Program-made: the position numbers and the translations under genes
Notes under the pieces: generated by a model
Database searches by the model: none
Seen by the model: only the letters and a program-made list of their open reading frames with translations
What the model was told of the DNA's origin: nothing
Source: JBBRTJ01 sp038244535
GTDB lineage: Bacteria > Actinomycetota > Acidimicrobiia > Acidimicrobiales > Ilumatobacteraceae
DNA length: 48,992 nucleotides
Direction: 5' to 3'
Assembly (NCBI GenBank): GCA_038244535.1
Contig: JBBRTJ010000011.1
Location: forward strand, 1-48,992
Part shown: positions 26,233 through 37,039 of the stretch, in pieces
Position numbering within the stretch: the stretch's first letter is position 1
How the letters are laid out: each line of letters begins with the position of its first letter

Positions 26233-26308
26233 GCGTTGGGTCGATCAGCCACGCTGAGCACCGGAGATCGACCCAACGCCCCGAGGAACGGCGCTCATCG
26301 ACCCAACG
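26233..26308. repeat. Inverted and direct repeats of a 12-13 base unit
   Basis: GCGTTGGGTCGAT (26233-26245) is repeated perfectly in inverted form at 26267-26279, and ATCGACCCAACG recurs at 26297-26308. The 13-base arms enclose a 21-base spacer. It lies between the GNAT gene end (26333) and the ruvC promoter; a role as terminator, protein-binding site or mobile intergenic repeat is possible. Confidence 0.7.
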
Positions 26309-26332
26309 TCCGGCGGGACGGCGAGCGGATGG

Positions 26333-26911
26333 TCAGGCCTCGGCGAGGCGGGCGTGCAGGGCGTCGCTCACCGCTGGCCACTCGGCGGGGAGCACGGAGA
26401 AGTACGCCGAGTCCCGCAGCCCCCCATCGCCGTAGGCGACCATGTGGTGGCGCAGGATCCCTTCGAACCGAGCCCCGAGCCGCTCGATGGCCAGACGGCT
26501 GCGCGTGTTGCGAGCGTCGGTCTTGAGGCACACCCGCTGCGCCCGCCACACGTCGAAGGCATGGGTCATGAGCAGCAGCTTGGCCTCGGTGTTGATGGGC
26601 GTGCGCTGGGCCGAGGACGCCAGCCAGGTCGCCCCGATCTCGACGCTGTCGGGGAAGCCCGTGCTGCGATCCCAGTCCCAGCGCTGCAGGTCGAGGAAGC
26701 TCGTGCAACCGACGATGCGTTGATCGGCCAGCCGGCGCTGCGCGAAGCACACCGCCTCGCCGGCGTCCTGCCAACCCCGCAACCGGTCGAGGTAGCGACC
26801 CAGGTCGTCACGGTCGAGTGGCACCCAGGTCCAGTCGTACGCGGAACGGTCTTCTGATGCCGCCGTGAGGAGCTCGCTCGGCTCGACCGACAGCAGCGGC
26901 TCGAGGCGCAC
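26333..26911 (-). CDS. GNAT-family N-acetyltransferase
   Basis: About 192 residues of the RimJ/RimL-type acetyltransferase fold: RLEPLLSVEP at the start, then YLDRLRGWQDAGEAVCFA, IVGCTSFLDL, VEIGATWL and a coenzyme-A region RVCLKTDARNTRSRLAIERLG. The substrate could be a protein N-terminus or a small molecule. GTG 26911 is the first standard start, yet the family-typical LTLEGRFVRL begins upstream of it, and a CTG at 26953 overlaps the bcp stop as CTGA. The true start may be that CTG (206 residues). Confidence 0.88.
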   Translation of the reverse strand: MRLEPLLSVEPSELLTAASEDRSAYDWTWVPLDRDDLGRYLDRLRGWQDAGEAVCFAQRRLADQRIVGCTSFLDLQRWDWDRSTGFPDSVEIGATWLASSAQRTPINTEAKLLLMTHAFDVWRAQRVCLKTDARNTRSRLAIERLGARFEGILRHHMVAYGDGGLRDSAYFSVLPAEWPAVSDALHARLAEA

Positions 26912-26949
26912 GAAGCGGCCCTCGAGCGTGAGCCAAGGGCCGATCGAGC

Positions 26950-27411
26950 TCAGCGGTCCGCCTCGGCCCGCTGTACGGCTTTGACGAGCTCGTCGGTCGG
27001 TCGGAAGGTCAGGCCGGCCACGGCGCGGTGGGCGTAGCGGACGACGCCGTCTCGATCGACGAGGAACACCGATCGGCGCGGGAAGCCGAGAGGCCCGAGC
27101 GTGCCGAACAGCCCGGCCACCTCCTTGCCGACGTCGGCGAGCAACGGGAAGGTGAAGCCGTGCTTGGCTGCGAACCGCTCGTGGCTCTCGACGCTCTGCG
27201 GGCTGATCGCCAGGATCTGCGCCCCGACGGCCTCGAACTCTGAGACGTCATTGGTGTAAGCGTTGAGCTGCTTGGTGCACACCGGCGTGTCGTCGCCCGG
27301 GTAGAAGACCAGGAGCACCGGCCGGCCGGTGTAGTCGTGCAGCGAGTAGTCGGTGCCGCCGGTGCCCGGCAGCGTGAAGTCGGGGGCGCGATCGCCAACG
27401 CCAATGCCCAT
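26950..27411 (-). CDS. bcp: Thioredoxin-dependent peroxiredoxin, Bcp/PrxQ type
   Basis: A 153-residue peroxide reductase. It starts MGIGVGDRAPDFTLP, and the peroxidatic cysteine lies in PGDDTPVCTKQL. PrxQ enzymes often have a second cysteine five residues later (CTxxxC); here that position is Asn, so this is a one-cysteine form needing an external thiol. Other family features (LAISPQSVESHERFAAKHGFTFPLL region, LADVGKEVAGLFG) are intact. The ATG lies one base after the yebC stop. Confidence 0.93.
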   Translation of the reverse strand: MGIGVGDRAPDFTLPGTGGTDYSLHDYTGRPVLLVFYPGDDTPVCTKQLNAYTNDVSEFEAVGAQILAISPQSVESHERFAAKHGFTFPLLADVGKEVAGLFGTLGPLGFPRRSVFLVDRDGVVRYAHRAVAGLTFRPTDELVKAVQRAEADR

Positions 27412-27412
27412 G

Positions 27413-28162
27413 TCAAGCCTCCACGAGATCGAGGACATCGTCCGGGATGTCAGCGTTCGAGTACACGTCCTGCACGTCATCATGGTCGTCGAGCGCGTCG
27501 AGCACCTTGAGCACGCGCTTGGCTTCCTCCGGCGTCGCCAAGGTGATCTCCGTCGAGGCCACGAGGGGACGCTCGGCCGAGGTGACCTCGATGCCGGCGA
27601 TCTCGAGGGCGGCCTTGACCGCGTCGAGGGCGCTGGCCTCGGTCGTGATCCGCCACTCCTCACCGCCGTCGGCCACGTCCTCGGCTCCGGCCTCGAGGGC
27701 GGCCATGAGCACATCGTCCTCGGCGAAGCGCCGGGGCACGAGCAGCACGCCCTTGCGGTCGAACTGCCACGACACCGACCCGGGCTCGGCCATCGAACCG
27801 CCGTTCTTGGTGAACATGTTGCGCATCTCGGCGCCGGTGCGGTTTCGGTTGTCGGTCAGCACCTCGACCAGCACCGCCACTCCACACGGTGCGTAGCCCT
27901 CGTAGGTGATGGCCTCGTAGGAGACCCCCTCGAGCTCGCCGGTGCCCCGCTTGATGGCCCGCTCGATGGTGTCGTTGGTGACCGAGGCGGCCTTGGCCTT
28001 GGTCACCATGGTGCGCAGCGTGGCGTTGGCGTTCACATCGCCGCCACCCTCGCGGGCGCACACCTCGATCTGACGGATGAGCTTGGCAAAGAGCTTGCCG
28101 CGGGCCTTGTCCTTGGCCCCCTTCTGGTGCTTGATGGACGCCCACTTCGAATGCCCGGACAT
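27413..28162 (-). CDS. yebC: YebC/PmpR family protein
   Basis: A 249-residue protein with the strict family N-terminus MSGHSKWASIKHQKG and motifs YEGYAPCGVAVLVEVLTDN and RNRTGAEMR. YebC proteins were annotated as transcription regulators, and some members are now linked to relieving ribosome stalling. The length is typical. The start overlaps the pdxT stop by one base (TGATG), in the same neighbourhood as in mycobacteria. Confidence 0.96.
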   Translation of the reverse strand: MSGHSKWASIKHQKGAKDKARGKLFAKLIRQIEVCAREGGGDVNANATLRTMVTKAKAASVTNDTIERAIKRGTGELEGVSYEAITYEGYAPCGVAVLVEVLTDNRNRTGAEMRNMFTKNGGSMAEPGSVSWQFDRKGVLLVPRRFAEDDVLMAALEAGAEDVADGGEEWRITTEASALDAVKAALEIAGIEVTSAERPLVASTEITLATPEEAKRVLKVLDALDDHDDVQDVYSNADIPDDVLDLVEA

Positions 28163-28734
28163 CAGACCTCCTGGAGGAACAGCTCGTGGAGCCGCGGGTC
28201 GCCCGTCAGCTCAGGGTGGAAGGCGGCGACCATCACGGGGCCGCACCGGGCCAGCACCGGCCGGCCGTCGTGGGTGGCCAGCACCTCGACATCGGCTCCG
28301 GCGCGCTCGATGCCCGGAGCGCGGATGAAGACCGCGTGGAACGGTGCATCGAGCCCCACCACCGCCAAGTCGGTCTCGAAGCTGTCACGTTGCCGACCGT
28401 AGGTGTTCCGGCGCACCGTGAGGTCGATCGCGGCGAACGTTTGCTGGTCTGGCCGCCCGTCGAGCACGTCGGCGGCGAGCAGGATCATGCCGGCACAGGT
28501 GCCGAACACCGGGAACCCGTCGGCGAGGCGCGCCGCGATCGGGTCGAACAAGCCGGACGACTCGAGCAGGAGCGACATGGTGGTGGACTCGCCGCCGGGC
28601 ATGATCAGAGCGCCGACCTCGGCCAGCTGAGCCGGCGTGCGCACTTCGACGACATCGGCGCCGAGACCGATCAGGACCTCAGCGTGGGCTCGGAACGCTC
28701 CCTGGAGCGCCAGCACCCCGATGGGGGCACCCAC
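28162..28734 (-). CDS. pdxT: Pyridoxal 5'-phosphate synthase glutaminase subunit
   Basis: A 190-residue class-I glutamine amidotransferase supplying ammonia to PdxS. It has VLALQGAFRAH, MPGGESTTMS, the catalytic C80 in FGTCAGMIL, and the His/Glu pair in AAFHPELTGD. It follows pdxS by 30 bases and is fused by overlap to yebC. Confidence 0.96.
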   Translation of the reverse strand: MGAPIGVLALQGAFRAHAEVLIGLGADVVEVRTPAQLAEVGALIMPGGESTTMSLLLESSGLFDPIAARLADGFPVFGTCAGMILLAADVLDGRPDQQTFAAIDLTVRRNTYGRQRDSFETDLAVVGLDAPFHAVFIRAPGIERAGADVEVLATHDGRPVLARCGPVMVAAFHPELTGDPRLHELFLQEV

Positions 28735-28764
28735 CTGGCGGCCTCCCGGCTCGCACGGCGGCGA

Positions 28765-29664
28765 TCACCAGCCCCGCTCGGCCAACCGCACGTCGACCTC
28801 GTCCATGTTGATGCCGGTCATCGGTGCGCCGAGGTTGCGGCTCACCTTGGCCAGGATCTGCGGGTCTCGGAAGTGGGTCGTGGCCTCGACCACGGCACGG
28901 GCCCGACGAGCGGGCTCCTCGCTCTTGAAGATGCCGGAGCCGACGAACACGGCCTCGGCCCCCAGCTGCATGGCCAAGGCGGCATCGGCGGGGGTGGCGA
29001 TGCCACCGGCGCAGAACAGCGGCACGGGCAGCCAACCGGTCTCGGCGATCTCCTGCACGAGCGGCAGCGGCGCTTGCAGCCGCTTGGCCCAGTCGAACAG
29101 CTCGGCCGAGTCGGCCTGGGTGATCTTGCGCATGTCGCCGATGATCGAACGCAGGTGGCGCACGGCTTCGACGATGTCGCCGGTGCCGGCCTCGCCCTTG
29201 GAGCGGATCAGGCATGCCCCCTCACTGATGCGACGCAGCGCCTCGCCGAGGTTGGTGGCGCCGCACACGAACGGCGCCGTGAAGGCCCACTTGTCGATGT
29301 GGTGCGCCTCGTCGGCCGGGGTGAGCACCTCGGACTCGTCGATGTAGTCGACGCCGAGGGCCTCGAGGATCTGCGCCTCGACGAAGTGCCCGATGCGAGC
29401 CTTGGCCATCACCGGGATCGTCACCGCGGCCTTGATCCCCTCGATCATCTCCGGGTCGCTCATGCGGGCCACACCGCCGTCGCGACGGATGTCGGCGGGC
29501 ACGCGCTCGAGCGCCATGACGGCGGTGGCCCCGGCGTCCTCGGCGATCTTGGCTTGATCGGCGGTGACGACGTCCATGATGACGCCGCCTTTCAACATCT
29601 CGGCCAGGCCACGCTTCACTCGGAAGGTGCCGGTGGCGCGGTGGGCGGCCTGCTGCTCAGACAT
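28765..29664 (-). CDS. pdxS: Pyridoxal 5'-phosphate synthase lyase subunit
   Basis: A 299-residue TIM-barrel enzyme that builds pyridoxal phosphate from ribose 5-phosphate, glyceraldehyde 3-phosphate and ammonia. Motifs are GGVIMDVVTADQAKIAEDAG (start of barrel), VMALERVPADIR, MAKARIGHFVEAQIL with the first catalytic lysine, and IDESEVLTPADE. The length is normal. ATG 29664 lies seven bases after TACACT, so it probably starts a leaderless transcript for pdxS-pdxT-yebC. Confidence 0.97.
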   Translation of the reverse strand: MSEQQAAHRATGTFRVKRGLAEMLKGGVIMDVVTADQAKIAEDAGATAVMALERVPADIRRDGGVARMSDPEMIEGIKAAVTIPVMAKARIGHFVEAQILEALGVDYIDESEVLTPADEAHHIDKWAFTAPFVCGATNLGEALRRISEGACLIRSKGEAGTGDIVEAVRHLRSIIGDMRKITQADSAELFDWAKRLQAPLPLVQEIAETGWLPVPLFCAGGIATPADAALAMQLGAEAVFVGSGIFKSEEPARRARAVVEATTHFRDPQILAKVSRNLGAPMTGINMDEVDVRLAERGW

Positions 29665-29671
29665 GGCGCTA

Positions 29672-29677
29672 AGTGTA
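29672..29677 (-). promoter_or_regulatory. Putative -10 element of pdxST
   Basis: Minus-strand TACACT, seven bases before the pdxS ATG. Confidence 0.45.
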
Positions 29678-29751
29678 CGGGGCGTGTCCCCCGGGCGACG
29701 ATCGGGAATCGTGCGCCGGTCAGGCGCAGCGTCCTCGGTGGGTCGCTCGCT

Positions 29752-30903
29752 TCAGGAGTGGGGGAAGGGCACGCTGGCAGGGTCGGCACCGGCCGGGATC
29801 ACCGAAGCGGTGTTGCGCTGGGCCAGCTCGATCCAGGTCTGGCCCGGCGTGACCGGGATCGGGACGCCGGTGGCATCGAGGTAGACGGCAGGCTTCGAAC
29901 GATCGGGCCGCGACCAGGTGCCCCGGACGAGCTTGCCCCCGGTCAGGACCCAGGCCTCGCCACCGCCCACGGTGATGGCCTCGGGCGAACGGGCGTCGGC
30001 GGGGCTGTTGCGATAGCCGACGAACTGCACGATGACGTTGGCCGCGATCGCCTGCACGCCCGTGCGATCGACGTCGGGGCGCACGTCGGAGAAGATCGGG
30101 GCCCCGTCCTGGAAGCGACGCCAGCCGCCGACGGCCGGGTCCCAGAGCCACATCACATGGGTGGCCAGCATCGAGAGCTTGGCCCCGGCCACGGCGTCGC
30201 CTCCCACGGGCTGGTCGGTGCGGAACGTGAAGAAGGGGGGCGGCGGAGCCGAGCCTGCGGGCGCCAGCGCAAAGAGGCGAGCGGTGTCAGGCGCGTAGAG
30301 GTTGTGCGGCGCCACCCGGCCGTTGTCGCGGTAGTAGCCGACGGCCCCGTAGGCGGCGCTGGCGCCGACGTCGATGATCGGTGCCCGACGGATGGCATTG
30401 GTGACGTAGGGGTTGCCCCCCGACCAGGCCAGGAGCGGACGGCCGAGGCCGGCCAGGATGTCGATGTCGCTGGTGCGCGCTGAGCGAATGGGCCCGACCG
30501 GCTGGGCGTCGTTGCTCTGAAAGACCACCGCCAGACGCGTGACGCCCTCGACGATCTCCTCGTACACGACGTCGGCCTGGTTGAAGCCGCTCTGGGGGCG
30601 GGCATCGCCGATGTTGTCGACCTTGACCACGAGGGCGGGCCGCGCCGCCGTGGCCGGGTTGGTGACGAGCAGACCGGTCAGCGGGTAGCGGGGGCGGGCG
30701 TCGATGGTGGTCGTGGGTGCCGCGCTCGTCGTGCTCGCGGTCGTGGTCGTGGTCGACTCGCTGGTCGACGTCGGCGCCACTGTCGTTGCGGCGGCAGTCG
30801 TCGACGTGGCCGCAGTGCTCCCGCCTCCAGAGCAGGCGCCGAGCACGATGGCCGCGGCCCCGACGCTGACACCGATGATCCCCCCGGCCCGACGGGCCAT
30901 CAC
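29752..30903 (-). CDS. DUF3048 (YerB-like) lipoprotein
   Basis: A 383-residue exported protein. The lipobox VLGAC puts the lipidated cysteine at 24; a Thr/Ser-rich linker follows (~26-68). Two DUF3048 regions follow, with RYPLTGLLV, RPALVVKVDNIGDARPQSG, VVYEEIVEGVTRLAVVFQS and VGPIRSAR. The family is widespread in Firmicutes and actinobacteria; the function is unknown, with cell-envelope work suspected. GTG 30903 and ATG 30900 are both possible starts; the latter overlaps the htpX stop (TGATG). Confidence 0.92.
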   Translation of the reverse strand: MMARRAGGIIGVSVGAAAIVLGACSGGGSTAATSTTAAATTVAPTSTSESTTTTTASTTSAAPTTTIDARPRYPLTGLLVTNPATAARPALVVKVDNIGDARPQSGFNQADVVYEEIVEGVTRLAVVFQSNDAQPVGPIRSARTSDIDILAGLGRPLLAWSGGNPYVTNAIRRAPIIDVGASAAYGAVGYYRDNGRVAPHNLYAPDTARLFALAPAGSAPPPPFFTFRTDQPVGGDAVAGAKLSMLATHVMWLWDPAVGGWRRFQDGAPIFSDVRPDVDRTGVQAIAANVIVQFVGYRNSPADARSPEAITVGGGEAWVLTGGKLVRGTWSRPDRSKPAVYLDATGVPIPVTPGQTWIELAQRNTASVIPAGADPASVPFPHS

Positions 30904-31808
30904 ATCTCCCGCAGCAGTGCGATCCGTTCGTCGAGTGGTGGGTGGGTGTCGAACAACCGGTTCAGCCTGCTCATCTTGCCCTCTTCAGCCGTGCGAGCAA
31001 CGGGCTGCTCGATCCACAAGTGTGCCGTAGCGCGGGAGGCCGAGTGGGTGACGGTCGTGTCGGCCTTGAGCTTCTCGAGCGCCGAGATGAGGCCCGGCGG
31101 GTACCGCGTGATCTGCACGGCCGACACGTCGGCGAGGGTCTCGCGGTTGCGGCTGACGGCGAACTGCATGAGCACGGCGATGAGCGGCGCCACGAGGAGC
31201 AGCACGAACCCGAGGATCGCCAGGATGGCGCCGGCCGGGTTGTCGCTGCGGTCGTCCCGGCCCCGCCGGCCGCCACCCCACCACAGGGCCCGAATGGCGA
31301 CGTCGGAGGCGATGGCAATGGCGCCCACCATGGTGACGGCCAAGGTCGACACGAGGATGTCGTAGTTCTTGATGTGCGACAGCTCGTGGGCCAGCACCCC
31401 TTCGAGCTCGACACGGTTCATCTTGTCGAGGAGGCCTGTGGTGACGGCGATGGCGGCGTGGTGCGGGTTGCGACCGGTGGCGAAGGCGTTGGGCGCGATG
31501 TCATCCATCACGTAGATGCGGGGCTCGGGCAGCCCGGCGGCGATGCACAACCCCTCGACCAAGTTGTAGAGGCGCCGGTACTCCTGCGGGTCGGCGGGTC
31601 GGGCCCGGCTGACGGCGAGCGCTACGGCGTCGCTCTTCCAGTAGCTGGCGAAGGCGAGTCCGCCCGAGATCACGACGGCGGCCACGACGCCAGGCGCCCC
31701 GTATCCGAGGAGCTGGCTGATCGCGGCACCGACCGAGATGACCAGGACGATGAACCCGGCGATGAGGAGCGCGGTCTTGCGCTTGTTGGCGGTGATCTGC
31801 TCGTACAT
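30900..31808 (-). CDS. htpX: Membrane zinc metalloprotease HtpX (M48)
   Basis: A 302-residue integral membrane protease. Two N-terminal helices are followed by VMDDIAPNAFATGRNPHHA, the zinc motif HELSHIKNYD, two more helices around GAILAILGFVLLLVAPLIAV, and the third-ligand region SRNRETLADVSAVQIT. It degrades misfolded membrane proteins in model bacteria. It is co-oriented with lemA, a frequent partner. Confidence 0.95.
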   Translation of the reverse strand: MYEQITANKRKTALLIAGFIVLVISVGAAISQLLGYGAPGVVAAVVISGGLAFASYWKSDAVALAVSRARPADPQEYRRLYNLVEGLCIAAGLPEPRIYVMDDIAPNAFATGRNPHHAAIAVTTGLLDKMNRVELEGVLAHELSHIKNYDILVSTLAVTMVGAIAIASDVAIRALWWGGGRRGRDDRSDNPAGAILAILGFVLLLVAPLIAVLMQFAVSRNRETLADVSAVQITRYPPGLISALEKLKADTTVTHSASRATAHLWIEQPVARTAEEGKMSRLNRLFDTHPPLDERIALLREM

Positions 31809-31837
31809 GGGATCTCAGGCCAGAGCGGCAGCGCCGC

Positions 31838-32398
31838 TCAGAACTGCACCTTGGGCACCGTCCGGGCTGCTTCCTCGGCCTCGAAGTACTCGCGCTGCTT
31901 GTAGCCCTTCATGCTCGCCACGATCGATGCCGGGAACGACTCGATCTTGGTGTTCAGCTTGTTCACCTCGTCGTTGTAGAACTGGCGCGAGTAGGCCACC
32001 TTGTCCTCGGTGGCCGTCAGCTCCTCCTGCAGGTTGAGGAAGTTCTGGTTCGCCTTGAGGTCGGGGTAGGACTCGCTGAGGGCGAAGAGCTGGCGCAAGG
32101 CGCCGGTGATCTGGTTGTCGGCCGCGGCGACCTGACCAGGCGTGGTGGCCGCCAGGCCCACGTTGCGGGCCGCCACAACGGAGTCGAGCGTGGACTTCTC
32201 GTGAGCGGCATAGCCCTTCACCGTCTCGACGAGGTTGGGGATGAGGTCGAGGCGACGCTTCATCTGGACGTCGATCTGCGACCAGGCCGAATCGACCCGG
32301 TTCTTCAAGCGGACGAGGCCGTTGAAGGTGAAGATGCCGTACAGGACGAGCAGGACCACGACCACGAGGAGAACAACGATCAGAGTCATCCTCGTCAT
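31838..32398 (-). CDS. LemA family protein
   Basis: A 186-residue protein with one N-terminal transmembrane helix (~5-25), then the helical-bundle signature FNGLVRLKNRVDSAWSQIDV and RRLDLIPNLVETVKGYAAHE. It also has AENLT-type spacing in NLQEELTATEDKVAYSRQFYND. Its function is unknown; genes of this family are often next to HtpX. The ATG overlaps the pimA stop by four bases. Confidence 0.95.
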   Translation of the reverse strand: MTRMTLIVVLLVVVVLLVLYGIFTFNGLVRLKNRVDSAWSQIDVQMKRRLDLIPNLVETVKGYAAHEKSTLDSVVAARNVGLAATTPGQVAAADNQITGALRQLFALSESYPDLKANQNFLNLQEELTATEDKVAYSRQFYNDEVNKLNTKIESFPASIVASMKGYKQREYFEAEEAARTVPKVQF

Positions 32399-33471
32399 GC
32401 TACGGGCGTGAGGCGCCGCGCCAGTGCCACGTAGCGCTCGGCCAGCGAGCGCATCGAGTAGGCGGCGGCGCGCTCACGCCCGCTGGCCACCAGGGCGGCG
32501 GCCATCGGCTCGTCGTTGAGCACCCGACGGATCGCCTGGGCCAGCGCGCGGGGGTCGTCGGGCGGCACGAGCACCCCGTCGTGACCGTCGCGCACGACAT
32601 GGCGGTAGCCAGGGAGGTCGCTGGCCACGATGGGCGTTCCGGCGGCCATCGCCTCGAGGAGCACGACCCCGAAGGACTCGCCCCGAAGCGACGGCGCGCA
32701 GAACACCGACGCTCCCCGCAGCCGCGACGCCTTCTCAGCCTCGGTGAGGCGACCCAGCCACTCGACGCGGGGCTCACCGGCGAACCGCGCCTTCAGCCGC
32801 TCCGTATCCGGGCCATCGCTGGCGATCCACAACCGAACGTCGCTGGGGAGGTCGGCCAGCGACTCGAGCAGGACCTCGAGGCCCTTGCGCGGCTCGTGAC
32901 GGCCGCAGAACAACACCGTCGGACCATCGGCCTTGAAGGGCTCGGCGGCGGCGTACCGCTCGATCTCGATCCCGTTGAACAGCACCTCGTAGTGCCCGCC
33001 GAGGTGAAGCTCGGCCATCTGCCGCGAGTCCTCGGACACCGCACACCGGATGTCGATGCGAGCCGCGACCCAGCGCGTGAGCGGGCGAAGCCACGTGTAC
33101 GCCGCGCTCTCGCCGGCGGCGTGGAACGTGCCGATGATCGGCGCCGGGTGGATGACCAGCGTGGTCAGCGTCGGCCCCGGGGCCAGCGGCTCGTGGAGGT
33201 GCAACACATCGAACGCCTCGTCGCGCAGCGCGCGGATGGTGCGCAGCTGCGCCGACGGGTCCGGCGCCAGCGGTGCCATCGACCCGTTGGCCACCGTCGG
33301 CACGCTGTTGCCGAGCGGGGTGACGAACAACTCAGGCGGAGGACCGTCGCACGGCCCCAGAACCCGCGCCTCGTGCCCCATGGCCCGAAGCTCGCGCGCC
33401 AGCCCGAGCACTTGGCCCTGGACGCCGCCGGGCACCGTCAGGCTGTACGGGCACAGCAAGCCGATGCGCAC
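32395..33471 (-). CDS. pimA: Phosphatidylinositol alpha-mannosyltransferase
   Basis: A 358-residue GT4 enzyme adding the first mannose from GDP-mannose to phosphatidylinositol at the cytoplasmic side of the membrane. It closely follows mycobacterial PimA: RIGLLCPYSLTVPGGVQGQV at the start, FDVLHLHEPLAPG, GTFHAAGES, FCGRHEPRKGLEVLLE and GESFGVVLLEAMAAGTPIVASDL. The start is GTG 33471, seven bases after TACCGT. It heads a run pimA-lemA-htpX-DUF3048; in mycobacteria it sits with pgsA and patA, which here are 12 kb away. Confidence 0.92.
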   Translation of the reverse strand: MRIGLLCPYSLTVPGGVQGQVLGLARELRAMGHEARVLGPCDGPPPELFVTPLGNSVPTVANGSMAPLAPDPSAQLRTIRALRDEAFDVLHLHEPLAPGPTLTTLVIHPAPIIGTFHAAGESAAYTWLRPLTRWVAARIDIRCAVSEDSRQMAELHLGGHYEVLFNGIEIERYAAAEPFKADGPTVLFCGRHEPRKGLEVLLESLADLPSDVRLWIASDGPDTERLKARFAGEPRVEWLGRLTEAEKASRLRGASVFCAPSLRGESFGVVLLEAMAAGTPIVASDLPGYRHVVRDGHDGVLVPPDDPRALAQAIRRVLNDEPMAAALVASGRERAAAYSMRSLAERYVALARRLTPVA

Positions 33472-33478
33472 CGCGCCC

Positions 33479-33484
33479 ACGGTA
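33479..33484 (-). promoter_or_regulatory. Putative -10 element of pimA
   Basis: Minus-strand TACCGT, seven bases before GTG 33471. Confidence 0.4.
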
Positions 33485-33509
33485 CCCGTCCGGCGCCGAG
33501 CGACCCGTG

Positions 33510-33515
33510 TACCGT
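33510..33515 (+). promoter_or_regulatory. Putative -10 element of the flavin oxidoreductase gene
   Basis: TACCGT with eight bases to ATG 33524, divergent from the pimA element 25 bases away. Confidence 0.4.
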
Positions 33516-33523
33516 CCGCGGCC

Positions 33524-34416
33524 ATGGCCGACCTGCCCGCCCTCTCCCTCGTCGCCTCGCCCACCAAGCGACTTGCCGCCCTCGAGCTCGCTGCTGAAGC
33601 AGAACGACGGGGCTTCGCTGGCATCGCCTGCCCGAGCCTCGGAGGCACCCTCGGGCTCTGCGTGTCGCTGGCCCACATGACCTCGACGATCCCGTTCTGG
33701 ACCTCGATCCAGCCGATCTACCTCGCCCATCCCAACGAGGCGGCGGCCACCGCCGCGCACCTGCACGAGGTGAGCGGGGGGCGCTTCTCGCTCGGCCTCG
33801 GCGTGAGCCACGGACCCGTGCACAAGCGGCTCGGCGTCGACGTCGGCAAGCCGCTGTCCGACATGCGTGACTACGTCGCCGCCGTCCGGGCGGCCTCGCC
33901 GCAGGTGGGAACGCTGCCGCCGATCATCCTGGCCACGATGCGTGACCGCATGCTCGACCTGTCGGTCGAGGTGGCCGAAGGCGCGGTGTGGGCGAATGCC
34001 GCGCTCAGCCACATGGCCGGTCAGCTCGGTCGCATCCCCTCCGAGCGACGTGACTCGTTCACGATCGCCAACATGATCCCGACGGTCATCGACGACGATC
34101 GCGTCGCGGCGCGGGCGGTGAACCGCAAGACCCTCACCGGCTACGTCATCCTCCCCAACTACCGCAACTACTGGAAGCAGGCCGGCTACCAGGAGGAGAT
34201 GGAGGCGATCGAGGCCGCCCTGGCCGAAGGCAGGCGCGACGAGCTCCCCCGCCTCATGCCCGATCGTTGGCTCGACGACTGCACGCTGTCGGGGTCGGCC
34301 ACCGAGGTGCGCGACGGCATCGAGGCGTGGCGAGCGGCTGGCGTGACCACCCCCATCGCCGTCATGTCGTCCACCTCGGGCGGGCAGTTCAAGGCGATCG
34401 GCGAGCTGTTCGCGGC

Positions 34417-34426
<10 letters not shown>
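33524..34426 (+). CDS. LLM-class flavin-dependent oxidoreductase
   Basis: A 300-residue TIM-barrel of the luciferase-like monooxygenase family, often F420- or FMN-dependent in actinobacteria. Features are ALELAAEAERRGFAGI, IQPIYLAHPNEAAATAAHL, SGGRFSLGLGVSHGPV and the late VRDGIEAWRAAGVTTPI. It lacks a recognisable FMN-specific insert, and an F420 cofactor is likely but unproven. The substrate is unknown. Its 3' end overlaps the convergent P-type ATPase gene by ten bases. Confidence 0.92.
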
Positions 34427-36852
<2,426 letters not shown>

Positions 36853-36904
36853 GAGGAACCGACCGTAGCGGACCGCTTCGCGGGCCTTCCGCCTGAAACA
36901 CGAC

Positions 36905-36924
36905 CGAGTCGTGGGGCCGACTCG
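36905..36924. promoter_or_regulatory. Hairpin in the gap upstream of the subtilase gene
   Basis: CGAGTCG and CGACTCG form a seven-base stem around a six-base loop, in the divergent gap between ctpE and the protease gene. It could be an operator or part of the protease leader. Confidence 0.3.
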
Positions 36925-37039
36925 CTTCGGGGCGGGATGAACGATTCGGGGTTCTTGGTGTTCGAACCTTGCGGAAGCGGCCACGGCGAGGAATGATCCC
37001 GCCCACTGTCCTTCCAGCATCAAAAGGGGAACCTCACAC

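Noticed and set aside
28186..30483. Plus-strand open frame of 765 codons over pdxT-pdxS and DUF3048
   Set aside because: Antisense shadow of three recognised genes; composition only.
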